Assembly: GCA_963820415.1 (NCBI GenBank)
Contig: CAWFZT010000006.1
Location: forward strand, 62,001 to 126,000
Length of the DNA stretch: 64,000 nucleotides
Direction: 5' to 3'
Origin: CAWFZT01 sp963820415
GTDB taxonomy: Bacteria > Chloroflexota > Anaerolineae > Anaerolineales > Anaerolineaceae
The position numbers and the translations under genes are program-made. This document shows, one piece after another, positions 43,714 through 54,269 of this stretch. The notes beneath the pieces were generated by a model. The model did not search any database and had not been told where the DNA came from. It was given only the letters and a program-made list of their open reading frames with translations. The first letter of the stretch is position 1. Each line of letters starts with the position of its first letter.

Positions 43714-45659
43714 ACGCTAACCCGGGCACGGTTCTCAGCCAGCCACGCCTGAAACATGAGGATATCCCACAGATAATAATGCCAGTTGTGCTTTCCCTCC
43801 AGATGCTCCTGCCACTTCTGACGGATGGGCTGGGGGTTCAGAAAACCTTCCTGCTTGAGACGAATTTCACTCAGCAGGTCCTCGACCCACGGGCGCAGAG
43901 GACCGCGCAGCCAGGTTTCAATCGGTACGCCGAATCCCATCTTGGGGCGTTCGATCATATGGCGGGGAACGTAACGGTAGAGCACCTGGCGCAGCAGCCA
44001 TTTGCTCTGCCCATTGCGGATCTTAAGATCCATTGGCAGGCGCCAGGCAAACTCCACCACCCGGTGGTCATCCAACAAGGGCACGCGCGCTTCCAGACTG
44101 ACACCCATACTGGCCCGGTCCACCTTGGTCAGAATATCGTCGGTCAGATAAGTGACTAGGTCCATGTACATCATGCTTTGGGTAACATCCTTCAGCGACG
44201 GCCAGCGGCTTCTATCGTTGAAGATTGTTGGTGGTTCTACCGCCCCTATCACCACCTCACACGGTTCCTTCCAATGCGAAGCCAGCCGGATATAAATCTC
44301 GCGTGGGTCTTGCGCTGAGAGCACTTCGGAAACCTTGCGAACTTTTTCACCGAGCTCTGAAAAACGGGTTGGTTTGAGCATCGTTTCCCAGTTGTGAGGA
44401 GCAACTTTACCCAGCGCCCGCCCGACAGTGTTGCGCACCGGCAGGGGGATCCAGCCAATCCGCCCCCAAATTTCGCGTCCCCAAAAATAGCGGTTATAAC
44501 CCGCGAACAACTCGTCGCCGCCATCCCCCGACAGGCTGACCGTCACGTGACGGCGCGCCAGTTGCGAGACCAGGTAGGTAGGTATCTGCGAAGAATCCGA
44601 AAATGGTTCGTCAAAAAGAGTTGGCAGGCGGGGAATGACTGCCTGCGCCTCTTCGGGTGTGACGTACAGTTCGGTATGCTCGGTTCCCAGATGAGCGGCA
44701 ACTTCTTTGGCGTTCCTGGCTTCATTGAAGCTGTCTTCATAAAACCCAATAGTAAACGTCTTCACCGGGCGGGTGCTCTGTGCCTGCATCAATGCTACTA
44801 CGGTCGAAGAATCGATCCCGCCTGAAAGGAAAGCGCCCAGGGGAACATCCGCGACCATACGCAGCCTGACCGAGTTGCGCAGCAATGCATCCATTTGCTC
44901 GATGGCTTCTTCCTCAGTCCCACAAAAAGGATCCGCAACTGCATCCTCAACCACCTGGCGCGCCGACCAGTATGGCTGAGGGTCAACATTTTTTCGACCT
45001 GCGTTCGCGTCAATGGTGAGGATGCAGCCAGGCAGCAGTTTCTTTACCCCGGTGTAGATCGAATAAGGCGCAGGGATGCAGTTGTGGCGCAGGTGCAACG
45101 CCAGTGAATTGCGATCTACCTCTGGGTGGAAATCGGGGTGGGCGCACAGCGCCTTCAGCTCTGACCCGAACAGCAGAACCTGTCCGGCCCAGGCGTAGTA
45201 AAGGGGTTTGATCCCCAACCGGTCGCGCGCCAGGAACAACCGGTTTTCCCGCCGGTCCCAAAGAGCAAAAGCGAACATGCCGTTGAACCGCCCGATCGCC
45301 GCCTCCAACCCCCACTGGCAGACCGCCTCCAGCATCACTTCCGTGTCCGAAGTCCCGTGGAAAGCATGCCCCAGCCCAATCAGGTCCTGCCGTAGCGCAG
45401 CATAATTGTAGATTTCACCATTGAAGACGATCACGTAGCGTTCATCCGCCGAAAACATTGGCTGGTGACCGCTGGGAGTCAGGTCAATAATCGCCAGGCG
45501 GCGGAATCCCAATGCCACGCCACATTGTTCGTCTACCCAGGCGCCGCTGTCATCTGGCCCGCGGTGGCGGATCATATCTGACATGCACGTGACTGTGGCC
45601 TTTAATTCACTGTTGGGGAGCTGGCGGGTTAGATCGAGGAATCCGGTAATGCCACACAT
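43710..45659 (-). CDS. asnB: Glutamine-hydrolysing asparagine synthase (AsnB-type)
   Basis: 649 aa from the ATG at 45659; the four upstream codons are dropped because the catalytic Cys must follow the first Met (MCGITGF). The class II glutaminase domain covers about 1-220 with IFNGEIYNYAAL. The synthetase domain has FLSGGIDSSTVVAL (ATP loop, about 258), SLSGDGGDELFAGYNRY (about 370) and LLDDHRVVEFAW. It makes an amide from glutamine. In surface-glycan loci, AsnB-like proteins often amidate sugar acids or make another amide, so a uronate or nonulosonate carboxyl is a candidate substrate. A good GGAG site precedes the start. Confidence 0.9.
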   Translation of the reverse strand: MCGITGFLDLTRQLPNSELKATVTCMSDMIRHRGPDDSGAWVDEQCGVALGFRRLAIIDLTPSGHQPMFSADERYVIVFNGEIYNYAALRQDLIGLGHAFHGTSDTEVMLEAVCQWGLEAAIGRFNGMFAFALWDRRENRLFLARDRLGIKPLYYAWAGQVLLFGSELKALCAHPDFHPEVDRNSLALHLRHNCIPAPYSIYTGVKKLLPGCILTIDANAGRKNVDPQPYWSARQVVEDAVADPFCGTEEEAIEQMDALLRNSVRLRMVADVPLGAFLSGGIDSSTVVALMQAQSTRPVKTFTIGFYEDSFNEARNAKEVAAHLGTEHTELYVTPEEAQAVIPRLPTLFDEPFSDSSQIPTYLVSQLARRHVTVSLSGDGGDELFAGYNRYFWGREIWGRIGWIPLPVRNTVGRALGKVAPHNWETMLKPTRFSELGEKVRKVSEVLSAQDPREIYIRLASHWKEPCEVVIGAVEPPTIFNDRSRWPSLKDVTQSMMYMDLVTYLTDDILTKVDRASMGVSLEARVPLLDDHRVVEFAWRLPMDLKIRNGQSKWLLRQVLYRYVPRHMIERPKMGFGVPIETWLRGPLRPWVEDLLSEIRLKQEGFLNPQPIRQKWQEHLEGKHNWHYYLWDILMFQAWLAENRARVSV

Positions 45660-45694
45660 GTGGATCTCCAATCCGCGAAAGGGCTACGGGGAAA

Positions 45695-45703
45695 AGTATA
45701 TCA
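45695..45703 (-). promoter_or_regulatory. Extended -10 promoter of the asnB operon
   Basis: Minus strand TGATATACT: an extended -10 (TGnTATACT) 36 nt before the asnB start. The -35 is weak (TTTGCA at 45726-45721, spacing too long), as expected of extended -10 promoters. The 80-nt gap is one of the few breaks in an otherwise overlapping gene set. Confidence 0.55.
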
Positions 45704-45739
45704 CGAGACACGGGAAAGGATGCAAACGCAAAAAAGCAG

Positions 45740-47293
45740 CTATTTTTCAGGGCAAGTGGGTAGATCAGCCGGGGCAAGCGCAGTGAACTGACCCTGCGGT
45801 ATATCCTTGGGTTCATAGGGTACATCCTTGAGCAGGCTGTAGTGTGCCCCAAAATAGGTGTCAAATACCAGACGAAAGGAATTAACCGGGGAAATGGTGG
45901 AATAAAGTTTTTCCTTGCCTGCTCCTGGCAGATAATAAGCATTCAAGATCGGAAAGCGATCCACCTTTGAACCATGATCTCCCTGAATAATAATAATCGG
46001 CGGGACCTCGGAATTGGCGATCAGGCCGGGTAGTATACTTAACAAATGCCTATTGATAAACTGTACCTCATCAGTATATCCTTGCTTCCAGGTCTTCAAG
46101 TCGGCATTTTCGTATTTACTCGGGTCAGCCAGTGCCTTGCCATCCGCGCCGAAGACAAATGGCCCATGTGGGATCAGAATATGGGCATAAACAAACTTTG
46201 GCCCTGGGATGGTAGGCATAATTTCCAGTTGGTTGAGCAGGAAAAACTCGCGTTTGATATGATCCTGGTAAGAAATCGTATCAATTTCAGCCGGTCCTTG
46301 CGGAAAAAGCTGCTGGATATCGAAGGCAGCCACTGCAGCGGTACTTTTTATGAACATGGCTTCAAAGGGGCGCATTTCTCTCAATGAAAGCAAGTTGAAC
46401 TCCGGCTCCAGGTAAAGGCTGGCATCTTTCCATTCGATCCAATCGTATCCGGTGGCAAAGGCCACCGTCTTATAGCCGATGCTTTCAAGCTTCGATCGAA
46501 CCTGACCATGTTTAAGCAGGCTAAAGATGGTTGTGCCAAGGTTGGTGCCAGCCGGCAGGTTCTGGGCGACGTTTTGCAGATAATCCATGGATAGCGAGGA
46601 AGACAGCGAAACCTCTGTCGCCGGATAATTGGTCAGGCTGCAATCGGCAACGAAAAACCCCATCTTGCGCAGACTATCGATAAAAGGAGAATTGTCGTAG
46701 CCAAAATCTTTCTGTAAAACATCCGCCCGGGTATATGAATCGAGAATGATGTAATAAATGTCCGGTTCATTCTGGACGGCCTCTTTTACAAGCTGGGCGG
46801 AATCCTTCGGGTAGGATTGCAGATCTTTCTGGCTGGCGGCCTGTTGGACAGCGTACCCGCCCATTTGCACGAATGGGAAGATCAGCAAAAAGGCAGCCAG
46901 GATATTTAAAATGAAAGTCGGCTGGGAAAGGCTGCGGTTCCGTCCAGATACCCACCACAACCCCACTCCCATCAATACCAGGTACAACGGTACCAGCAGC
47001 CGGTAGCGTCCCAACTGCATCCCAAAAACCGGGGTTGCTTTGAGATAGTTATACAGATGCCCATAAGAGAAAAACAGGATCAAAATCAGGCTGGCAGCCA
47101 GCGCAGCTCGCTGCCAATTCTTATAGACCAGGCGAAAGATTCCCATTAAGGCCAGTGCTAAAACAAGCGAAAAGAGAAGCGGACGGACAACCACCGAGAC
47201 ATTGACTTCATGAATATTGTAAGCCAGCAGCGCCATAACCGGATAAATTGCCATCAAGAAAGGGTGAAAAGCATAACGTTGAAAAAACTTCAT
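45740..47293 (-). CDS. Membrane sulfatase-like protein, paralogue of the protein at 12456
   Basis: 517 aa. About five N-terminal helices (1-160) precede the extracytoplasmic domain, which starts DIYYIILDSYTRADVL and continues NSPFIDSLRKMGFFVADC. IIIQGDHGSKVD (about 425) and HILIPHGPFVFG (about 375) supply metal ligands. It shares SLSS-LSMDYL with the 12456 paralogue (SLSSTFQMNY). Probably transfers or removes a phosphate-linked or sulfate group on the glycan or lipid. The ATG overlaps the stop of the upstream GT-C gene by 4 nt. Confidence 0.8.
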   Translation of the reverse strand: MKFFQRYAFHPFLMAIYPVMALLAYNIHEVNVSVVVRPLLFSLVLALALMGIFRLVYKNWQRAALAASLILILFFSYGHLYNYLKATPVFGMQLGRYRLLVPLYLVLMGVGLWWVSGRNRSLSQPTFILNILAAFLLIFPFVQMGGYAVQQAASQKDLQSYPKDSAQLVKEAVQNEPDIYYIILDSYTRADVLQKDFGYDNSPFIDSLRKMGFFVADCSLTNYPATEVSLSSSLSMDYLQNVAQNLPAGTNLGTTIFSLLKHGQVRSKLESIGYKTVAFATGYDWIEWKDASLYLEPEFNLLSLREMRPFEAMFIKSTAAVAAFDIQQLFPQGPAEIDTISYQDHIKREFFLLNQLEIMPTIPGPKFVYAHILIPHGPFVFGADGKALADPSKYENADLKTWKQGYTDEVQFINRHLLSILPGLIANSEVPPIIIIQGDHGSKVDRFPILNAYYLPGAGKEKLYSTISPVNSFRLVFDTYFGAHYSLLKDVPYEPKDIPQGQFTALAPADLPTCPEK

Positions 47294-49982
47294 AGAACCC
47301 CTTTATCAGTAAGAACAACCAATGGCGTTCCCCTGGGAAGCTTCGAACCCGCCACGTACAGGCAAACCATGCCCATGACCTCATATCCGGAGATCAAATG
47401 GCGCGGGTAGGAACCATACAATGAGAAGAAAAATTGCACCCCAAGGAACAAGGCCGGCAGTAGCAGCAACAATCCTGCCAACCACTTATCCTCGATCCTG
47501 GTTTTGATCCACTTCACTCCCATTCCCAGCCAGAGCAGAAGCAGGCTCCACATAGGAATGCTGGTATCCAGGTAGTTCACCCGGGCCAGCCCGACCAGGT
47601 ATTTTAATTGAATCCAGAAGCTCTCTGCCACTTTAGGGTTGTCAAAAATATGCACCAAACTGTCGGGTGGCAGGGCCAGGCAAATATCCGCGCTGGATGT
47701 CAGGAGAACCAGTTTATGGCCATAGACATAATTATGTAACGCTGGCAGGGCCAGAAAAGCGAGTAAAAGGAGACCAGATGCCAGGACGAGTCTGGGCCTG
47801 GATTGGAAGAGAGAAACCCCAATAACAACGAACAGGAACACTAAGCCCGGGAGATGGTTGGTGCGATTTAAAAAAGCCAAGCCGATCAGGATAGTTATCC
47901 AGATCCACCTGTGGTTGGTCAAAGGACCCACCAGCAATAAAAAAATGGTGGGATACAAGACACAGCTCAGACTCTCGGATACGCCATTTTCCATCATGAA
48001 GACAACATTTGAGTTCATCAAACCAATCAATGCCAGACTGGTCAGAAGAGGCCAGGTCTTCTTTACCAAATGTGCAGTCCCGCTCAAAAACAAACGATCA
48101 TACAAAATGAATACTTCAAAATTAATCGCAGATACGGATAGCGTAGCGCGGATCATATCCCCATCCCCGAAGAGCATATGATAGAGAAAAACAAAATAAC
48201 GATAGAGGGGCTGATAATAAAAGACTTTTTCCCCGCCTGCCAGCGACCAGGTGTTCAGGATGGCCCAGGCCTGTGATTCATAGGTCAATGCGTCGGTTCC
48301 GGCGGCCCGGTAAAAGGTCGTATCGACCGCTGGGAGAAAGACAGTTACCCGGCACACGGCTAGGCAGGTAAAAATAAAATAAGCCACCAGAACCCGTGAC
48401 GGCCTTTTTTGCAGGGAAAGCAGGACGAATGCCCCGGCGCTTAACGCGATAAAACTCAACTCGGGTAGCGCCAAATTAAATACCACGCCAAGCAGAGCAA
48501 AAGCAAGCAAGACCCACACATCCTCGCCAAGCACCACCAGGTAAAAACCTACCAGGGCCAGCAAAATAATCAGGACGACTAGATCGGCAAAACCTGCCAG
48601 GAACAACCAGCCGGCTGGCGGCGATACCGTCGCCAGAGGATTGACGGGTGAATCCGCATTTCTCACATTGAGCAAGAACGAAGCAGGCGGCCCAGTAGGA
48701 TGACGCTCAGCCTGGCGTGAACCGTCATCGAAGAAATAATGGATCGAAATCGGCCCGGTGCCGTCCGGGGCTGGGAATGAAATAACATTTTCCGAAAAAT
48801 AAGAGGGTGGAAGCTGGACATAATCCTTACCAATGTGGATCGTTCCTTCTCCAATGTACGAAACCTCAATCACCTGGGTGGATTGGGTTAAACCTGCGCC
48901 TGCCAGGCTGCGGAAAAAGGGATACGTCCACGTGTATAAGCTTCTTTCCCATCCCAAGGGCCCAGGTTGAAATCCCCCGTATTGAAGAACGCCAGGTTCC
49001 AGCGCTCATTCGGGAATTCGAGCGTGGGATCAATGCGGGTAATCCCTCGAAAAAAGAAGGGATTGGTGTAGGATAGCTCACACTGCCCTTTCTCTGGCTT
49101 ACTCACCGGGGAAGCGTAACAAGCTAGAAACCCCTGGTATGTACCTGATAGTAACAGGGCCACTTTTGCAAATAATACCAGGACTAGCATACCTAGCAGG
49201 ATGAAAATGATTCGCTGGTCGATCCGCCTCAAACAGGCTTCCAGCCGGCCAAGCAGCGCGTTGCTGAAAAATAAAGGGGCCATCAGGAGCAGGGCTGCCA
49301 ATGCCCACCCCGTATCTAGCGGGAGTCCCGCGAAAACCTGGTAATTAGCTGAAGGAAAAATGATCAATAGCAGGAAAACTGCCAGGCTGGCGGTCATCCA
49401 GCGCGAAGGACTCCGCGCCGGATCCTGTCCGGCAGACCTTAAGCCTGCCCTACGCCACTGGTCTCCCGCAAGTAATTTCACAGACTGCACCACATTGCGT
49501 CGGTAATGGATTGACGAATAGACCGCGATGGCCTGAAGGCAGATCAGGATGAGACAAACCAGAAGCGGTAACGCCCGGTCGTATAAAGCCAGCAGAGCAG
49601 CCGGCGGCTTGAGCTCGAAAAGGAAAATTATGATCGAGCAAAATAGTGCCACGAATTCCACTGCTTCCATAGCACTGATAAAAACTCGATCCGTTAGGTA
49701 AATGTATTTCAGTAAAGCCTGCAATAAAATTTTATCCCGGTTTAATCTAAAGGCCAGGAAAGCCAGAACCAGGACGCCGCTCAGAATAAAAAGCAGGATG
49801 AACAAACGTTGCAGTGAAAAACCCAGGAAAACAGAATTATGCCTGTCGGCCGGGATGAACAGCAGGTAGACGAAACCAGCCAATCCTTCAACCGCTGCCA
49901 GGATCGAGCTAAGTTGCAGGGCGCGCCTGGTAAACCCTAATAGACCTGGATCGGCTGCTTTAGCTTTCATCTCTGATTCCAT
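47290..49982 (-). CDS. Third large GT39-like membrane glycosyltransferase, frameshifted
   Basis: Restored length about 897 aa, matching paralogues of 886 and 869 aa. The first frame starts at the ATG at 49982 and has the shared N-terminus GLAGFVYLLFIPADRHNS. It reads GKEAYTRGRIPF and then goes out of frame at the A5 run 48914-48918; one more base restores IPFFRSLAGAGLTQST. The second frame carries TDALTYESQAW and QPLYRYFVFLYHMLF, the acidic loop and conserved Tyr of this group. The span of 2693 nt is one short of a multiple of three. Outer-face sugar transfer is inferred. Confidence 0.72.
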
Positions 49983-49985
49983 AAC

Positions 49986-51137
49986 CTATGCTCTCGAAGC
50001 TATTGTGCCCAGATATAGTTGCTCGTAGTGATGCACAACGGCGTGGATGTCAAAACTCTGCTGCATCCGCTTGCGCGCCTCCACACCCAGATCCATCCGT
50101 TTATCCGGGGGAAGCGCAAGCAGTTCTAGTAATGCTCCGGCCAACGCACAGTAGTCGCGCGGCGGCACGACCTTTCCTGTTTCCCCCACGATATACGCCG
50201 AATCGCCCACATCGGTGACCACGCAGGGGACCCCACAGGCCATGGCTTCACCCAACACGTTCGGAAAAGCCTCGCCATAAGCCGAGGAAGAACAGGCCAC
50301 ATCCAGCGCGGCGGACAGACGGGGAATATCCTCACGCCGCCCCAGCAGGTGGAAGCAATCCCGCAATCCTCGTTCTTCAATCCAACCTGCCAGTCGTGCA
50401 TTCTCCCAGGTGATACCATCGCCGCACAGCAGGAACTCGACCCCCGCATACCTGGCCCTGACCTCGGCTGCCGCCTGAATAAAGGTCTGATGGTCCTTTT
50501 GAGGGTCAAAACGCGCCACCAGGCCAACCAGCCTGGTTTCGGGTGAAAGTCCCAGCTCCTGGCGCACCGAGGCGCGCCCCTGCGGGTCCGGTCGGAACAG
50601 GTCCAGGTTGAAACCATTCGGGATAACCAGCATCCTATCCGCCGCATAGCCCAGGTTAACGTGGATGCGACGCGCCGTTTCCGAACAGGAGACAATGCGC
50701 GCCGGGATCTTGTTGGAAAGGAATGCGCAGATTTTCACGGTCCAGCGTGTGCTGCGCCTGGAGTGCAACACATCCAAGTTGCTGTTACGGATACCCCAGA
50801 TTACCGGCCCACATCCCGCCAGGCGGGCCGCGATTCCGCCCACCAGGTCAGCGTGATACATCCAGGTCTGCACCAGGCTGGAAGGGTTGCCGCGCAGCCA
50901 GCCGGCCAGGCGCAGCACCGCCCCCGCATCTGGGAATCCCGGGCGCATCCCCAGCGCCTGCACCGGGATACCCAGCCCTTCCAGCCGGTCACCAATGGGA
51001 CCCCCGGTAGTGAGAGATATGACCCGTGAGGCAAAACGCTCCCGGTCGATATGCGACAGCAGCTTTAAAAGCATGATCTCCGCCCCGCCAGTATATACAT
51101 CCGTAATGATATGGGTGACGAGCACAGACCCGGTCAT
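49986..51137 (-). CDS. Glycosyltransferase family 4
   Basis: 383 aa. VLVTHIITDVYTGGAEIMLL carries the G-G-A-E acceptor loop of GT4. VIWGIRNSNLD and LVGLVARFDPQKDHQTFIQAA follow, with the donor motif SAYGEAFPNVLGEAMACG (E-x7-E, about residue 283). The next gene upstream (51134) encodes a closely similar enzyme with the same SxxGEGFPNVVGEAMACG motif, so the two look like a tandem duplication. They overlap by 4 nt. Cytoplasmic sugar addition on the lipid-linked chain is likely. Confidence 0.9.
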   Translation of the reverse strand: MTGSVLVTHIITDVYTGGAEIMLLKLLSHIDRERFASRVISLTTGGPIGDRLEGLGIPVQALGMRPGFPDAGAVLRLAGWLRGNPSSLVQTWMYHADLVGGIAARLAGCGPVIWGIRNSNLDVLHSRRSTRWTVKICAFLSNKIPARIVSCSETARRIHVNLGYAADRMLVIPNGFNLDLFRPDPQGRASVRQELGLSPETRLVGLVARFDPQKDHQTFIQAAAEVRARYAGVEFLLCGDGITWENARLAGWIEERGLRDCFHLLGRREDIPRLSAALDVACSSSAYGEAFPNVLGEAMACGVPCVVTDVGDSAYIVGETGKVVPPRDYCALAGALLELLALPPDKRMDLGVEARKRMQQSFDIHAVVHHYEQLYLGTIASRA

Positions 51138-52267
51138 CTGCGCCTATCTCCCACCAGGGCTTCGAGAGCGTTTTCTGTATGCCTGACCATCAACTCGGCG
51201 GAAAAATTTTCCACAACCCTCTGTCGGGCTTGTTGGCCCAAAGAAGAACGCTCCTCCCTGGATAGTCTGGATAATCCGGCGATTGCCTCAGACAGAGCAT
51301 TGCAATCGTTGGGAGCCGCGGCGATGCCTGTAGGTCCAGCTACCCAGGCCGAATCGCCCACCTCGGTGACCACACAGGGGATGCCGCAGGCCATGGCTTC
51401 TCCAACCACGTTGGGAAAGCCTTCACCAAACAGGGACGCCGAACAACAAATGTCGAGGGCATTGTATACCTGGGTCACATCCTGGCGGCTGGCAGCCCAC
51501 ACCAGGCGTTTGTCGAGGCCAAGAGAAATGGCCAGGTCTACCAGGCGGTGGCGGTATGCCTGGGGGCCATCCCCCACCACCACAAAGCACAGATCCGGCC
51601 TTTCCAGCGCCGCGGCGGCCTTAAGAAAAACAGGATGGCCTTTCATCGGGTCTAACCGTCCAATGATTCCAACCAATAGCGCCGTTTCTGCCACTCCCCA
51701 CTGCGCCCGCAACGCCCGGCCCAGCTCGGCCTCAGGATGGAAAATCCCTGTGTCTATCCCGTTCGAGATCACCACCATCTTTTCCGGCGGGAATCCTTTT
51801 TTCAAATAGGCGGTTTTTCCGGCTTGCGAGTTTACAATGACCAGGTCGGCCAACCTGGCAAACAGACGCTCGAGCCAGAAACTCACCCGGAAGGTCCAAT
51901 CATAGTTGCCAAGCTCTTTCCCGGTAGTCCGTACTCCCAGGACCACGCGCATCGACGGGTAAACCAGCTTCGATAAGGCTGCCAGGAAATTGGGTACTGG
52001 CAAGTAACCATGCAGAACATCCGGCTTCAACTCGCCTATCGTGCGTGATAAACGCCAAAGAAATCCAATGACATCCCAGCGGTTATGCTTGTCAAGTGAT
52101 ATGACGCGGATACCAGCCTGCGCCATTTCAGCTTGCAGCGCTCCACCGCCATAGAAGCACAATACCACTGGTTCGAAGCGGGTTTTATCCATGCCTTTGG
52201 CCAGGATGACCAACTGACGTTCGACCCCGCCAAAATTTAATGAACGGACGAGGAAAACAATTTTCAT
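51134..52267 (-). CDS. Glycosyltransferase family 4
   Basis: 377 aa from the ATG at 52267; the frame is open to 52339 but the added residues are not GT4-like. MKIVFLVRSLNFGGVERQ is the canonical start with the GGVE loop. VGIIGRLDPMKGHPVFLKAA and FGEGFPNVVGEAMACGIPC form the donor site. It resembles the GT4 encoded next (49986-51137) through the shared PNV-GEAMACG-PCVVT block. A TATAAT lies 25 nt upstream at 52297-52292. Confidence 0.9.
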   Translation of the reverse strand: MKIVFLVRSLNFGGVERQLVILAKGMDKTRFEPVVLCFYGGGALQAEMAQAGIRVISLDKHNRWDVIGFLWRLSRTIGELKPDVLHGYLPVPNFLAALSKLVYPSMRVVLGVRTTGKELGNYDWTFRVSFWLERLFARLADLVIVNSQAGKTAYLKKGFPPEKMVVISNGIDTGIFHPEAELGRALRAQWGVAETALLVGIIGRLDPMKGHPVFLKAAAALERPDLCFVVVGDGPQAYRHRLVDLAISLGLDKRLVWAASRQDVTQVYNALDICCSASLFGEGFPNVVGEAMACGIPCVVTEVGDSAWVAGPTGIAAAPNDCNALSEAIAGLSRLSREERSSLGQQARQRVVENFSAELMVRHTENALEALVGDRRR

Positions 52268-52291
52268 GATCTTTGAGAAACTTGGTGACTT

Positions 52292-52297
52292 ATTATA
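52292..52297 (-). promoter_or_regulatory. Possible -10 box before the GT4 pair
   Basis: A perfect TATAAT on the minus strand, 25 nt before the ATG at 52267, in the 99-nt gap between genes. No clear -35 is seen at 16-18 nt upstream, so this is a weak call. Confidence 0.35.
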
Positions 52298-52366
52298 ATC
52301 GAAACCTAACGGGAGATTTTCACGCAAAGCCAGGCACAAATAAATTTCCCACCCCGTATTTATTCC

Positions 52367-54251
52367 TCACGGTTTTGAAACTACCTGAATCGTTTCCCCA
52401 TAAAATACATCGTCCCCTTTTGCGGGTCCCTGAGACCATTTTCCACAGATTCCCAAAATTCCGGGGTCTACAGGTACCAGGTCGCTATTGACTACCAGTA
52501 AAATTTCATTATTGGCAGCCAAACCTATCGTATTGGTAATCGTGGTTGGCGCAGCGAGGTTTTTGAATTCTCCGATAAATTCCGAGTACATAAAATCGTG
52601 CAGGCTGGCTTTAAATTCATCCAGGAGCAGATCCGGCAGGAATGGATGAGGCGCCTGATCATCTGAAACGAGCCGGATGTACGAACCGGTTGGAATACGG
52701 GCGTAAATTACCGCGCTTCCCGTGGGACAGGTGACTACTGCATGGTTTGCCGGGTGTGCCAGCCCGCGCACAAGCATCGGACCGATGACCACAAAAGCCA
52801 CCAGAACGGCGCTCGAACCGATCAAAATTCCAGGAAACTCAATCGGACGGGTGTCTTGAAGCAAGGACATCCGTTTGAACCGGCTGAGCAGAAAGACCAG
52901 TCCAACCGCCGGGTAGGTCACATAAAAAGGCAGTGTAGCGGCATAAACGCGCATACGGTCAGCTTCCCAGGGTGGCACGAACGGGATGGATAGGAAAGTA
53001 CCTACCAGCGCAGCCATCAGCAAAGCAGGGATTGGCTCACGCCATTTAGAGATACACCACACCAGACCTGCCACACTCAACAGCAATAATAGCAACCGGG
53101 CGAGCAGGGCCACGGTAGCCTGCTTACCTCCCACAAAGCCAAAGACACTGGAGGATCCCCCAGGAGAAGAAGGCTGGCCAGGTCTTTAGCACACCCGCGA
53201 TAAATTTCTCTGGATGCTGATTCATTTCCGCAAATGCCAGAGCATAAATCTTCTGAGAGTAGGCCGGTTCAGAGAGCTGCATGATTTCAGGGTGATCTCT
53301 TTTAACTTGTTGCCACCCTTTGCCCCCGGAGGCCAAGTCATATAGGGTATACGAAAAATTGGCAAATGGGGTTCCTACAGGAGAAGCCAGAGCCAGGAAC
53401 ATTATTGTGTTGATTAGGAAACCCGCCACGAGAGCGCCAGCCCCCATTGCTAATACCGGGAAAGAGACGATCCTCTTCTTTCGAAAAACCCAGGCTGCCC
53501 ACACAACCAGCACAGGCAAGATAAAGAAAGTCCCAGCTCTGGCGTTCAGCGCCAGGGTTAGAAGGAAAATTCCACCGAGCACATAGCCGATCTTTTTTTG
53601 CCAACCTCCCCGCCACAGCAATGCCAGGCCAAGCGCGCCTGAAGAAAGCCCCAGGTTTTCGGTTAACGTGGTCCCAGTAAAACGCCGGTAATACAGGAAC
53701 AATACCACCATCACCAGAGTGGCAGCCAGGATACCGTGCGTGCCTTGCACTTCGCGCGCCAGCAAGTAGCAGGCTACCGCTGTAATCGCCACCAGTACAG
53801 CCAGGGTCAATTGAAGGTTACGTCCGGTCAGCCCAAGCAGCGCCGCAAGCATCCCGGCAAACAATGGGCGGCGAGAAGAAAAAGAGGAAAAAAGCTGCCC
53901 TTCCAACAGCCGGCGGGCATCGCTGTAATATCCGGCAGCGTCACTGAAAGGTATCAAGCCACCAAGAATACTTGGCTCGCTGACCCCGCTCGCCCATAAC
54001 CCGGAAACCGTCAGCGCAAACAACGCCAAAATCAAGCCAAGGCCTAGCAGGGTACCTTTCCATCCGCCCGGTAAAAAAGCCAAAAAAACCAACCCTATCA
54101 TCGGAATTAAGATCACAGTAAAGTCATAACGCACCGATAGGCCAAGCTGTTCCGGTAACGGGAGGCTTAATAACACAGCACATAAAATCAAGGCCAACCC
54201 GGCTGCCAGGATATGACCGGTAATTTTTGATCGAAAAACGTTTACAGGCAT
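52367..54251 (-). CDS. GT-C membrane glycosyltransferase, frameshifted
   Basis: Restored length about 627 aa, span 1885 nt (628 codons plus one). The first frame starts at the ATG at 54251. It has IPFSDAAGYYSDARRLLEGQLFSSFSSRRPLFAG (an acidic loop with D-A-x-Y), many helices, and ends PAFFSWGILQ. Removing one base from the C5 run at 53157-53161 gives FFSWGSSSVFGFVGGKQA in frame with the second part. The remaining C-terminus has helices and an extracytoplasmic domain ending GETIQVVSKP. Enzyme class is inferred from the GT-C-like loop. Confidence 0.7.
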
Positions 54252-54269
54252 ACGCGGCTTTTTGATCCC

